From CAISIP01 sp031367285 (GTDB taxonomy: Bacteria; Pseudomonadota; Gammaproteobacteria; Burkholderiales; Burkholderiaceae_C), in assembly GCA_031367285.1 (NCBI GenBank), contig JANLPN010000379.1, positions 1 to 13,957 of the forward strand: a DNA stretch of 13,957 nucleotides, given 5' to 3'. Both the position numbers and the translations under genes were made by a program. The notes under the pieces are model-generated. The model saw only the letters and a list, made by a program, of their open reading frames with translations. It was not told where the DNA came from and did not search any database. Position 1 is the first letter of the stretch. Each line of letters opens with the position of its first letter. This document shows, one piece after another, positions 1 to 8,200 of this stretch.

Positions 1-251
1 GACAGGATGATTACGCGGATGTCGGGCCGGGCCTTGACCAGGCGGGCGGTGGCCTCCAGCCCGTTCAGCCCGGGCATGGCGATGTCCATCAGCACCAGGC
101 TCGGTTGCAATTGTTCGGCCAGCGCCAACAGTGCCAGCCCATCGGCGGCTTCACCCACCACCTCGACCTCGGTAATGGCTTCGAGCAGCTTGCGCAGGCC
201 CGCACGCACCAGAGTGTGGTCGTCAGCCAGCAGGACACGCAGTTGGTTCAT
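1..251 (-). CDS. NarL/FixJ-type response regulator, receiver domain (partial, C-terminus outside window)
   Basis: The 83 visible residues begin MNQLRVLLADDHTLVRAGL and form the first two thirds of a CheY-like receiver domain. The acidic pair is D10/D11, and the phospho-acceptor is Asp56 in the motif LVLMDIAMPG. The start DDHTLVRAGLRKLLE is typical of the NarL/FixJ class, whose usual C-terminal LuxR-type DNA-binding helix-turn-helix would lie beyond the window edge and cannot be confirmed. The ATG at 251 is chosen because a purine-rich GGGGGAACC lies directly before it; an ATG 11 nt further upstream stops after four codons. The gene follows the sensor kinase by 57 bp on the same strand. The kinase is of the HisKA_3 type that normally pairs with NarL-like regulators, so the two very probably form one two-component system. 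The target genes cannot be inferred. Confidence 0.93.
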   Translation of the reverse strand, partial: MNQLRVLLADDHTLVRAGLRKLLEAITEVEVVGEAADGLALLALAEQLQPSLVLMDIAMPGLNGLEATARLVKARPDIRVIIL

Positions 252-308
252 GGTTCCCCCATGGATCGGATCGGTAAATTGAATTCCGCCATTATTCACA
301 CCGGTTCG

Positions 309-3300
309 TCAGCCTTGCCACGGGCAACGCAACAACACCTGCGTACCCGCGCCGGGCGTTGATGTGATGTGCAAGCGCCCTCCCAGCAGCGCGGCACGCT
401 CATACATGCCCAGTACGCCGGCACTGCCACCGGCCTGCGCGCGGGCGCGTGCCGCCTGCTGGTCAAAACCCTGGCCATCGTCCTGTACGCTGAGCACCAG
501 CTCGTCACCATCACGCTGCAACGCCACGTTAACCTGCCGCGCTTGTGCATGGCGCAGGACGTTGGTCAAGGCCTCCTGAACAATGCGAAAGCAGGCGGTT
601 TCGACTTCCGGGGCAAGCCGCTCGTCGGACACTTGGGCGTCTATCAGCACTGCCAAACCGCCGCGCACGGCCGTCTGCTCGGCCAGCCAGCGCAGGGCAG
701 GGACCAGCCCCAGATCGTCCAGCATGGAAGGCCGCAGCGCCAGCGCCAGGCGCCGCACTTGCAGCAAGGCGTCGTCCACGATGCGGATGTTTTCGGTGTC
801 CAGCTGTCTGGGTGAATGGTTGCTGAAATGGCTGCGCGATTGCAGGTTGATCTTGATGGCGGTAAGCGACTGGCCCAGTTCGTCGTGCAATTCGCGCGCT
901 ACGCGGCGGCGCTCGGTTTCCTGGGCTTCCAGCACGCGCCGGGACAGGGTGCGCAGCTGCCGCGTGGTCTGGCGCACCGCCGCCTCGGCCTCTTTGCGTG
1001 CGGTGATGTCCAGCGCAATGATCTGGACGGCGGGTCGGCCTTTGTGCGTGAAGGGAGTCGCGGACAGTTCCACGTCAAATGCCACGCCATCGAGCCTGAT
1101 GCCGCGGTCGTCGGTTGGATACAGGCCGGCTTCACCCTGCATCATTCGGGCGATCCGGTTCAGGGTGGCTGCGCGGTGATCGGGTTGGATCAGGTCCACA
1201 ATCGGATGGCCAACCAGTTGATCGGCCCGCGTCGCGCCAAACATGCCCAGAGCCGCGCGATTGGCAAACACCAAAACACCGTCCTGATGCACGCCGATGG
1301 CGTAGGGAGAAAGGTCGATCAGAAGCCGGTAACGCTCTTCGCTCTCGTGCAGGGCAAGCAAGGCCCGCTTGTGTTCGGTCACATCCTCCATGGCACCTAT
1401 CATCCGCATCGGCTCGCCGTGGGCATTGCGGCTGATGTAACCACGGTCCGTCACCATCGCATAACTGCCGTCACCCCGACGGAAGCGGTATTCGTGCGAC
1501 CAGATTTCGCGCTGTGACGCAATCGCCGCGCGGATGCCCGACACGGCGGCCTCCTGGTCTTCGGGATGGATTCGGTGGCTCCACGATTTGATGTCGTTTT
1601 CCACTTCCGCGGGTTGGTAGGCGAAGGTGCTGTAGAAGTTTTCGTTCCACACCAGTTCGTTGGTCGTGAGGTTCCAGTCCCATATCACGTTGAACGTCGC
1701 CCTGCTGGCCAACTGGAAACGCTCCAGGCTTTGCCGCAACGCTTCCTGGGCCTGTGCCCGTTCAGTGACGTCGTTGGCAAGCACCAGCGCCGCGGCGCGA
1801 TTGTCAAAGTTGAGCGCGTGGGTGGTGATCTCGACCAGGATGCTGCTGCCGTCCTTGCGCAAGTGGTTCCACAGCCCCCCTTTGCCCACGCCCGAGTGTT
1901 CTCGCGAAAGCTGGCGCAGCAGATGCGATACGTCTTCCGCGGGCCGGATGTCCCGGATCGTCATGCCCAGGAACTCTTTTTGGCTGTATCCGTAGTGCGA
2001 AATCGCAGCGTCGTTAACAGCCAGGAACGCGAGCGAGCCAGCGTCGTATACCCACATAGGATGCGGGTTGCTTTCGAACAACTCGCGGTAACGTGCTTCA
2101 CTGTCGCGGGTGTCGGCCTCGGCCTGCTTGCGATCCGTGGTGTCCATTCTCACTCCGATCAGGCGGCTCGGTTTGCCCGAGGCGTCGATCTCGAGCGCGC
2201 TCGCGGTCACGCTGTACCACCTGAATATGCCGTTGGCATGGCACAGGCGCGCTTCGTACTGGTAAGGAAGGTCGGTTCCGGCCAACGCCGCCCGGGTTTT
2301 TTTGTCCACCGCGTCGCGGTCGTCGGGATGTATTCGTTCGAGCCACTGCTCGCGCGTGCTCCAGCCGTCCTCGGGCTTGTCTCCCAGCATGGCGAAATAG
2401 GTCGGGCTGGCATAACGTTGGTCGGTCTTGATGTCCCATTCCCAGACGCCAATAGACGCCGCTTCGGTGGCCAGCGCCAGCCGCCGCGCCGTTTGCAAGG
2501 CCAGCGCCTGCGCCCGCGCGCGGTCCTGCCCCGCCCGGTGGAGATAGGCGCACAAGGCAATGACCGCCAGCGAAGCCGCTGCCCATAAAGCCATGGTCAA
2601 CGCAGCCAACCGTTGCCATGGCGCCAGGATCACGTCAATAGATACTCCAACCATGACGAGAAATTCAGGCCATGCCGACAAGGTCCGGTAGGCGTAGCTG
2701 CGCAACTTGCCATCGATGGCGCTGGCGTACTGCAGGCTGCCCGTGGCGGTTTTAGGTAGCAGCTGGCGAAATACCGGCCCGTTCGGAAAAGTCTTGCCCA
2801 TGGCCGCGTCGTCGAACGGGCTGCGCATCATCAGGGTACCGTCGCGGCGGAACAGCGCAATGGAGCCACCATCGCCCAGGTCTACCGAGCGCCATATTTT
2901 GTCCAGATAGGGGGGCTCCAGCGCCGCAACGATGATCCCGGCAAATACGCCGTTGCTGGAGGGCATGGGCCGGGCGACACTGATCAGCCAGGTGCCGGTA
3001 GATCGGCTGCGTACCGGGATTCCGATATAAAACCTGGTTTGAGGCTGGGTGCGGTAGATCTGGAAGTAGCTGCGGTCCGCCAGATTTATTCCGATGTTGC
3101 CGACGTCCGAGTCGTAAATAATACGGCCTTGCGGGTCCAGCACCCACATGGCGCGCACAAATGGCAATTCCTTGAGTTGTTCTTTCAACAGGGCTCTGGC
3201 CGACTGTTCATTGAGCCCCCCAGAGGCTGCCAATTGCGCGATGCCACTGGCCGCCAGTTCCAGGCGTTGGTCGGCGGTCTGTATGGTGCGCGTGGTCTGC

Positions 3301-3518
3301 TCTTCGATGATCTGGGCAAACGATTCGGTCAGGCGCACGCCCGACGCAACGGCCTGGGTTCGCAGGTAGTTCAAGGCCAGCGCAAGCAGGGCGCCTGAGA
3401 CAAGCGCCGAGACTACGGCCGTCCAGATAAGGGGGCTGCTCAGGGACCTGCGTGCGGGCTCCACCTCAGGTACCCCGGGTGTGAACGCCAAAGTTTCTGA
3501 CGGCGTTGGCGTGGTCAT
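309..3518 (-). CDS. Membrane-bound hybrid-input sensor histidine kinase: Cache domain, four PAS domains, HisKA_3, HATPase_c
   Basis: This 1069-residue sensor kinase has a membrane segment at about 29-50 and a periplasmic region to about 300 that looks like a dCache domain (the ADRSYF motif near 147-152 is typical). A second membrane helix lies at about 304-326. Four PAS domains follow at roughly 345-465, 472-588, 598-716 and 723-842; each is followed by the linker type seen after PAC motifs (DTTDRKQAE, NDVTERAQA, EDVTEHKRA, DITARKEAE). The dimerisation/phosphotransfer domain is HisKA_3, with the phospho-accepting His878 in RELHDELGQ. The ATPase domain has Asn986 in its N box, DDGQGF at 1013-1018, and GVLGMYERAALLGG for the G2 box. 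All catalytic motifs are present, so it should be active. The periplasmic domain probably binds a small ligand, and the PAS domains may read redox state or cytoplasmic ligands; neither ligand is known. The ATG start at 3518 has only a weak GAAG Shine-Dalgarno, which sits in an inverted repeat. Confidence 0.95.
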   Translation of the reverse strand: MTTPTPSETLAFTPGVPEVEPARRSLSSPLIWTAVVSALVSGALLALALNYLRTQAVASGVRLTESFAQIIEEQTTRTIQTADQRLELAASGIAQLAASGGLNEQSARALLKEQLKELPFVRAMWVLDPQGRIIYDSDVGNIGINLADRSYFQIYRTQPQTRFYIGIPVRSRSTGTWLISVARPMPSSNGVFAGIIVAALEPPYLDKIWRSVDLGDGGSIALFRRDGTLMMRSPFDDAAMGKTFPNGPVFRQLLPKTATGSLQYASAIDGKLRSYAYRTLSAWPEFLVMVGVSIDVILAPWQRLAALTMALWAAASLAVIALCAYLHRAGQDRARAQALALQTARRLALATEAASIGVWEWDIKTDQRYASPTYFAMLGDKPEDGWSTREQWLERIHPDDRDAVDKKTRAALAGTDLPYQYEARLCHANGIFRWYSVTASALEIDASGKPSRLIGVRMDTTDRKQAEADTRDSEARYRELFESNPHPMWVYDAGSLAFLAVNDAAISHYGYSQKEFLGMTIRDIRPAEDVSHLLRQLSREHSGVGKGGLWNHLRKDGSSILVEITTHALNFDNRAAALVLANDVTERAQAQEALRQSLERFQLASRATFNVIWDWNLTTNELVWNENFYSTFAYQPAEVENDIKSWSHRIHPEDQEAAVSGIRAAIASQREIWSHEYRFRRGDGSYAMVTDRGYISRNAHGEPMRMIGAMEDVTEHKRALLALHESEERYRLLIDLSPYAIGVHQDGVLVFANRAALGMFGATRADQLVGHPIVDLIQPDHRAATLNRIARMMQGEAGLYPTDDRGIRLDGVAFDVELSATPFTHKGRPAVQIIALDITARKEAEAAVRQTTRQLRTLSRRVLEAQETERRRVARELHDELGQSLTAIKINLQSRSHFSNHSPRQLDTENIRIVDDALLQVRRLALALRPSMLDDLGLVPALRWLAEQTAVRGGLAVLIDAQVSDERLAPEVETACFRIVQEALTNVLRHAQARQVNVALQRDGDELVLSVQDDGQGFDQQAARARAQAGGSAGVLGMYERAALLGGRLHITSTPGAGTQVLLRCPWQG

Positions 3519-3523
3519 GGGTG

Positions 3524-3548
3524 CTTCAATGCGGTCAAGACATTGAAG
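3524..3548. promoter_or_regulatory. 8-bp inverted repeat overlapping the kinase ribosome binding site
   Basis: CTTCAATG and CATTGAAG form perfect 8-bp arms separated by 9 nt in the 42-bp gap between the broken oxidoreductase gene and the kinase. The kinase-proximal arm contains GAAG, the only Shine-Dalgarno-like sequence before the ATG at 3518. It could be an operator for a dimeric regulator or an RNA hairpin that masks the ribosome binding site. No T-tract follows it, so it does not look like an intrinsic terminator. Confidence 0.4.
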
Positions 3549-3560
3549 TCTAGGCGTCTT

Positions 3561-4561
3561 TTATCGATTCGACAATTCGGAATTGCGCTGGATTTGTGCC
3601 GCAATCTCGAACGAGCGCAGGCGCTGCGCGTGGTCGAAAATTTGCGAGGTGATCATCAACTCATCCGCACCCGTGCGTTGGATGAAAGTCTGCAGGGCCG
3701 CGCGTACCGTGTCCGGGGAGCCAATGGCCGAGCAGGACAACACCGAGTCCAGCAATGCGCGCCCCTGCGGGCCGACGGTGTTGGGGTAGTCCTTCAGGGG
3801 CGGTGGCAGTTTGGACGGGCGGCCGGTGCGCAGGTTGACGAAGGCCTGCTGCATCGAGGTGGCACGAAACTCGGCCTCTTCCTGGGTGTCGGCGGCGAAC
3901 ACGTTAAAGCCCAGCATCACGTAAGGCCTGGCAAGTTGTGCCGATGGCCGGAAGCCGGCGCGGTAGACCTCGATCGCCTGCATCATCTGCGCCGGCGCAA
4001 AGTGCGAGGCAAAGGCGTACGGCAGGCCGAGGGCCGCGGCGAGCTGGGCGCCAAACAGGCTGGAACCCAGTATCCAGACCGGCACCTTGAGCCCGGTGCC
4101 GGGTACGGCGCGCACCTGCTGGCGCGGCGCGTCCGACAAAAAGTCCATCAGCTCCACCACGTCTTGCGGGAACTCGTCCGAACTCGATTCGAGGTTGCGC
4201 CGCAACGCGCGTGCCGAGCCTGGTCCGAGCCGGGTGCCCGGCCCAGGCCGAGGTCGATGCGGCCGGGGAAGAGGGATGCCAGGGTGCCGAACTGCTCGGC
4301 AATGACCAGCGGTGAATGGTTGGGCAGCATGATGCCGCCCGCACCTACGCGTATGGTCGAGGTGCCGCCGGCCACATAGGCCATGAGCACGGCGGTGGCC
4401 GCGCTGGCGATGCCGGGCATGCCGTGGTGCTCGGCCAGCCAGTAGCGGTTGTAGCCCCAGCTTTCGGCGTGTTGCGCGAGGTCGCGGCTGTTGCGGAACG
4501 ACTGCGCGGCGTCGCTGCCTTCAAGAATCGGGGAGAGGTCAAGAACGGAGAAAGGGATCAT
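3561..4561 (-). pseudogene. LLM-class (luciferase-like) flavin-dependent oxidoreductase, frameshifted
   Basis: Two minus-strand reading frames together make one protein of the bacterial-luciferase-like superfamily, group-1/MsnO8-like by recollection of the start MIPFSVLDLSPILEG. The first frame (from ATG 4561) runs through WLAEHHGMPGIAS, GGIMLPNHSPLVIAEQFG and FPGRIDLGLGRAPGSDQA. It then goes out of frame, and the second frame picks up with ALRRNLESSSDEFPQDVVEL and continues to the stop at 3561. Adding one base between 4216 and 4217 restores a continuous protein of about 333 residues, the normal family length. The two segments abut without loss of family sequence, which points to a single-base deletion or a sequencing error. 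Intact members bind reduced FMN and oxidise small substrates; the substrate here is unknown. ATG 4561 is preferred to the in-frame TTG at 4582 because the family normally begins at this point. It lies upstream of the kinase on the same strand. Confidence 0.9.
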
Positions 4562-4680
4562 GGTCTTTAGCTGGGGCTGCAAATGGCAGACGCAAGCTTG
4601 TTTGCGGGCAAGTTCTTGATCTTCGCATGCGTTTGTCTATTGCGTATTGCCGTTGCGGTGGCCGCACATGGCTGAACCCC

Positions 4681-4709
4681 TGCTGTAGCAGCCAGAACCG
4701 GTGCTGTAG
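4681..4709. repeat. 8-bp direct repeat 21 bp apart in a divergent promoter region
   Basis: TGCTGTAG occurs at 4681-4688 and again at 4702-4709, a period of 21 bp or two helical turns. It lies in the 189-bp gap between the divergent oxidoreductase and DUF427 genes, ending 41 bp before the DUF427 ATG. Such spacing suits a regulator bound on one DNA face. No regulator can be named, and chance is possible. The rest of this gap shows no convincing sigma-70 promoter. Confidence 0.3.
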
Positions 4710-4750
4710 TAAATTGGGCAGTCTTCAAAACCCATCCAACGAGGAACCCC

Positions 4751-5032
4751 ATGAAAGCAAGCTGGAACGGCGCGGTGATCGCGCAAAGCGACGACACCGT
4801 GATGGTCGAAGGCAACCACTATTTTCCCGAGAGCACGCTGGACCGCAAATACGTGACTTTCAGCAACCACAAAAGCATGTGCCCATGGAAGGGCCAGGCG
4901 AGTTATTACTCGCTGGTGGTCGATGGCACCATGAACCAGGACGCCGTGTGGTACTACGCCGACCCCAAACCCGAGGCCGACACCATCCGCGGCCGGGTGG
5001 CGTTCTGGAAGGATGTGAAGGTTGAGGCTTGA
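4751..5032 (+). CDS. DUF427 domain-containing protein
   Basis: This small 93-residue protein fits the DUF427 family (PF04248) along its whole length. Family-like features are the start KASWNGAVIAQSDDTVMVEG, the core motif CPWKG at residues 44-48 followed by ASYYSL, and the C-terminal segment VAFWKDVKVE. It has no signal peptide or membrane segment, so it should be cytosolic. The ATG is preceded by GAGGA at a suitable distance. DUF427 members are small single-domain beta-rich proteins with no firmly assigned biochemical role that I know of, so no function is claimed. The gene stands alone, diverging from the frameshifted oxidoreductase gene and converging on nrdJ. Confidence 0.93.
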   Translation: MKASWNGAVIAQSDDTVMVEGNHYFPESTLDRKYVTFSNHKSMCPWKGQASYYSLVVDGTMNQDAVWYYADPKPEADTIRGRVAFWKDVKVEA

Positions 5033-5073
5033 GTTCCGCCAGGCCGCTTCCGGCGTTTACCGCCACCACCGGG

Positions 5074-5229
5074 TTATTTCAAGGCTTTTCTCTGCCCCAG
5101 CAGAAACCGGCGATCAATCTGTTGCGCCAGCTGGTCGATATCGCTTTGGGAAACCTTGTGGGATTTGAAGTGCTGGCGCCATTTCGCAACCACGCGTGCA
5201 AGCTCCGCGCGGAGCGCTAGAGCCTGTAG
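5074..5229 (-). pseudogene. Start-less coding-like remnant, possibly the C-terminal tail of a HipA-type kinase
   Basis: In the 198-bp gap between nrdJ and the DUF427 gene, one minus-strand frame reads as about 51 protein-like residues to a TAA at 5074-5076. It includes ELARVVAKWRQHF and VSQSDIDQLAQQIDRRFL, with the amphipathic character of a real C-terminus. It has no credible start codon or Shine-Dalgarno; the frame runs back out of frame into the end of nrdJ. The ending recalls the tails of some HipA-family toxins as I remember them, but this is untested. It is best described as a possible remnant of a gene whose 5' part was lost. Confidence 0.35.
5202..5215. repeat. 14-bp perfect palindrome downstream of nrdJ
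   Basis: GCTCCGCGCGGAGC is a perfect 14-bp palindrome lying 16 nt after the nrdJ stop codon. It has no loop and no T-tract, so it is not a classical terminator, though it could help stop transcription between the convergent genes. It falls inside the coding-like remnant. Confidence 0.3.
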
Positions 5230-5230
5230 G

Positions 5231-8200
5231 TCAACCGCATTGCCCCACGTAACCGCAGGCGGTGCAGAAGTCGCAGCCGTCTCGTCTGATCACGGTCGGG
5301 TTGCCGCATTCGGGGCAGGGTTTGCCGGCCAGCAGGGCATGGTCTTGCGGGTCGGTGGGTGTTTCCAGCACACCCATTTCACGCACCGGGTAGCCACGTT
5401 CGTCCAGCACGCCCAGCATGGCATAACGGTGGATGATCAGGCGCGCCAGATAGGCCACGGTAGAGGGCCAGGTCTGCTGGCGGCGTTCGTTGTGCGGCAG
5501 CCCGGGCACAAACGCCATGAAGCTGCCCAGCGGCTCGGCGTAGTTGAGCAGCTTGCGCAGTTTCATGCCTATCCAGGCCGGGTCAATCACGCGCATGTCC
5601 AGCGACAGCAAACGTGCCAGACCGTCCAGCGCACGCGGGTAGTTGCCCGAAAAGCCGACGGCGCAGGGGCGCGTTACCGCATGCCCGTCCGGGCCCGGCA
5701 AGGTAATTTCCTTCAGGGTCAGCGTAAACCGCTCGCCGGTCGCCGGGTTGTCCACGTCCACCGCCCAGGCCAGTGTGCCGCTGGGTCCGGTCAAGGGTTC
5801 TTCGCGGCTGAACATGGCGTCGAGCACAGGCGTGGGGCCGGTCAGCGCGCCTGCGGGCAGGGCCTTGAGTTGTTCGCAGCGCCAGCGCACCACGGCCGCC
5901 GTGGCCGCCACCACACCCGGGAACAGGCGCTTCTCGCCATAGGGTGGAAACGGCATTTCGAAAGAGCGCTCCTCGGCCACGGTGGCTAGTGCGTCGAGTT
6001 TCAGCTGTAACCAGGCCGCGTCGTTGGCGCGCAGATCCATCGACAGCGTCTTGGCCAGGGCGCCCAGGCCGCGCGGCTGTTCGGCGCCATTGATCCAGAC
6101 CTCGAACGGCCTGGGCGCGCCGCCCTCCTGGGCTGCAAGCTCCCCCACAAACAGCGCGAAGTCGCCAAACGGGTGGTGCACCATGAAAGTCCAGGCCGGG
6201 TTGCCGCCCGGCAGTTCGGGCCGGCCGGGCCAGCGCAGCGAGGACAACACCGGCGCCGGCAGCCGCTCCAGCGCCAGGCGGCGGTTGGCGTCTGGGATGG
6301 TCAGCGGAGCCGCTGCCAGCGGAGCGCCGGTGCTCAGTACCGACCCCAGCACGTTATTGGGCCGGTAGGTGGCCAGCCCCTTCAGGCCGGACAACCAGGC
6401 CTGCATGTAGAGGTCGGCAAAATCGGCATACGGGTAGTCGGCCGGCACGTTGACGGTCTTGGAGATGGCGGTGTCGATGGTCGGCGCCACGGCGGCCACC
6501 ATGGCCGCATGGGCTTGTGCGCTCAGCTCCAGCGCCGTGACAAAAGCGCTGCTGAGCGGAGCGTCGGTGCCCTTGAGGTGCCGGTACAGGCGCCAGGCAT
6601 GGTCTTCCACGGCGTATTCCTTGAAGCCCCCGTCGGCCATGCGTTTCTTCCGTGTATAGCTCCAGCTGAAGGGCGGCTCTATGCCGTTGCTGGCATTGTC
6701 GGCAAAGGCCAGGCTGATGGTGCCGGTGGGCGCAATCGACAACAGGTGCGAGTTGCGCAGGCCATGGGCGCGGATACGGTCCTTCAGGGGCTGCGGCAGA
6801 CGGGATGCAAAACTCTGCCCGCTCAGGTACAGGTCGGCATTGAACAGCGGGAAGGCGCCACGTTCGCGCGCCAGGTCCACCGACGCGCCATACGCGGCAT
6901 CTCGCAAAGCTGCGCCGATGTGGCGCGCCTGCTCGCGTGCCGCTTCGCTGTCGTAGTGCAGGTTCAGCATGATCAAGGCATCCCCCAGGCCGGTAAAACC
7001 CAGGCCCACGCGGCGTTTGTTGCGTGCTTCCTCCTGCTGCTGGGCCAGCGGCCAGACCGTGACGTCAAGCACGTTGTCCAGCATACGTGTTGCCACCTCG
7101 GCCAGTTCGGCAAACGCCTTGGTATCAAAGCGCGCGGCGGCCTCGAACGGGTCCAGTACAAAACGCGTCAGGTCGATCGAGCCCAGGCAGCAGCAGCCGT
7201 AGGAGGGCAGGGGCTGCTCACCACAGTTGTGTACGGACAGGCCGTTGGCATCGAAGGCGTGTATGTAGTCAATACCGACGTCATAAACGGTTTCGATACC
7301 GTCGTCTTCGACGGTATCGACAGTGGCGGTGAAACGTTCCCGGTTCGCGGCACGGCGATAAGCTAGCAACGACTGCGTCAGCCTGGCGGACTTTTGCCCG
7401 TCTTCGAAGCCGATGCGGTCCGCGAATATCTGCAAGTTGTCTCCGCTGATAACCAGTTCGTGAACAGCGAGTGTCTGGTACTGACGGTGGCCACCGTGCC
7501 CGTCCGGCATCCGTTTTGGCCCGGCCATGTGGCGCTCGCGGTAGATCGTGGCGATGATGCCCAGGCGCTGCAGCATGCGTTGCACCGCCTCAAGCAGTGG
7601 CAGGCTGGATTGCGTCAGGCGTACGCTCACGCCCTTTTCCTGTGTGCCCTGTACCGAACCATCGGCATCGAAGAGCCCGCGCAGCAAGCCGACAGAGAAG
7701 ACTGACGAGGCCTGCTCCATCACGGGCGTTATGGCCTTGCGGCCTGGCGCCATGCCCAGGCTGAAAGCGAGGTCGCGCAGTGCCGTCATGGCGAGCCGGA
7801 ATTCGCCACGGCCTTCGATGCCGCGTTGCCAGCCCCGGAAATCGGCGCGGTGGGGCAAGGTGTCGGCTGCCGCCTTTGCGGCGCGCATGATGCCGCCCGC
7901 ACCGTGCTGCGCACCATCAGCCGGCCGGCCATTGCCCACCAGCCGCAAATCGGTTGCCCACACGGAGAGCACCGCCTTGTCGGCTTTCAGCGTGCCGTCA
8001 CCTATCAGCAGTCCTAGCAAATAGCCTTCCGCTTCCGTATGGGCCCCGTCCCACCCAAGGAGCGCCCGGTGCTCGTGCAGCAGCACCTGATCGCCCGGCA
8101 CCAAGTCACCTGCACGGGTCCATTCAGCCTGTACCAGGTAACGTGTGCTGCGCATCACGCGCCGCACCGGATGTTCGGCAGTGAGCCGCAGCGCGTGGCC

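Noticed and set aside
5029..5220. 63-residue plus-strand frame after the DUF427 gene
   Set aside because: It has no Shine-Dalgarno and overlaps the DUF427 stop; the opposite strand reads more like protein here.
6173..7366. 397-residue plus-strand frame opposite nrdJ
   Set aside because: It is an antisense shadow of high-GC coding DNA, running across the intein-extein boundary with no recognisable domain.
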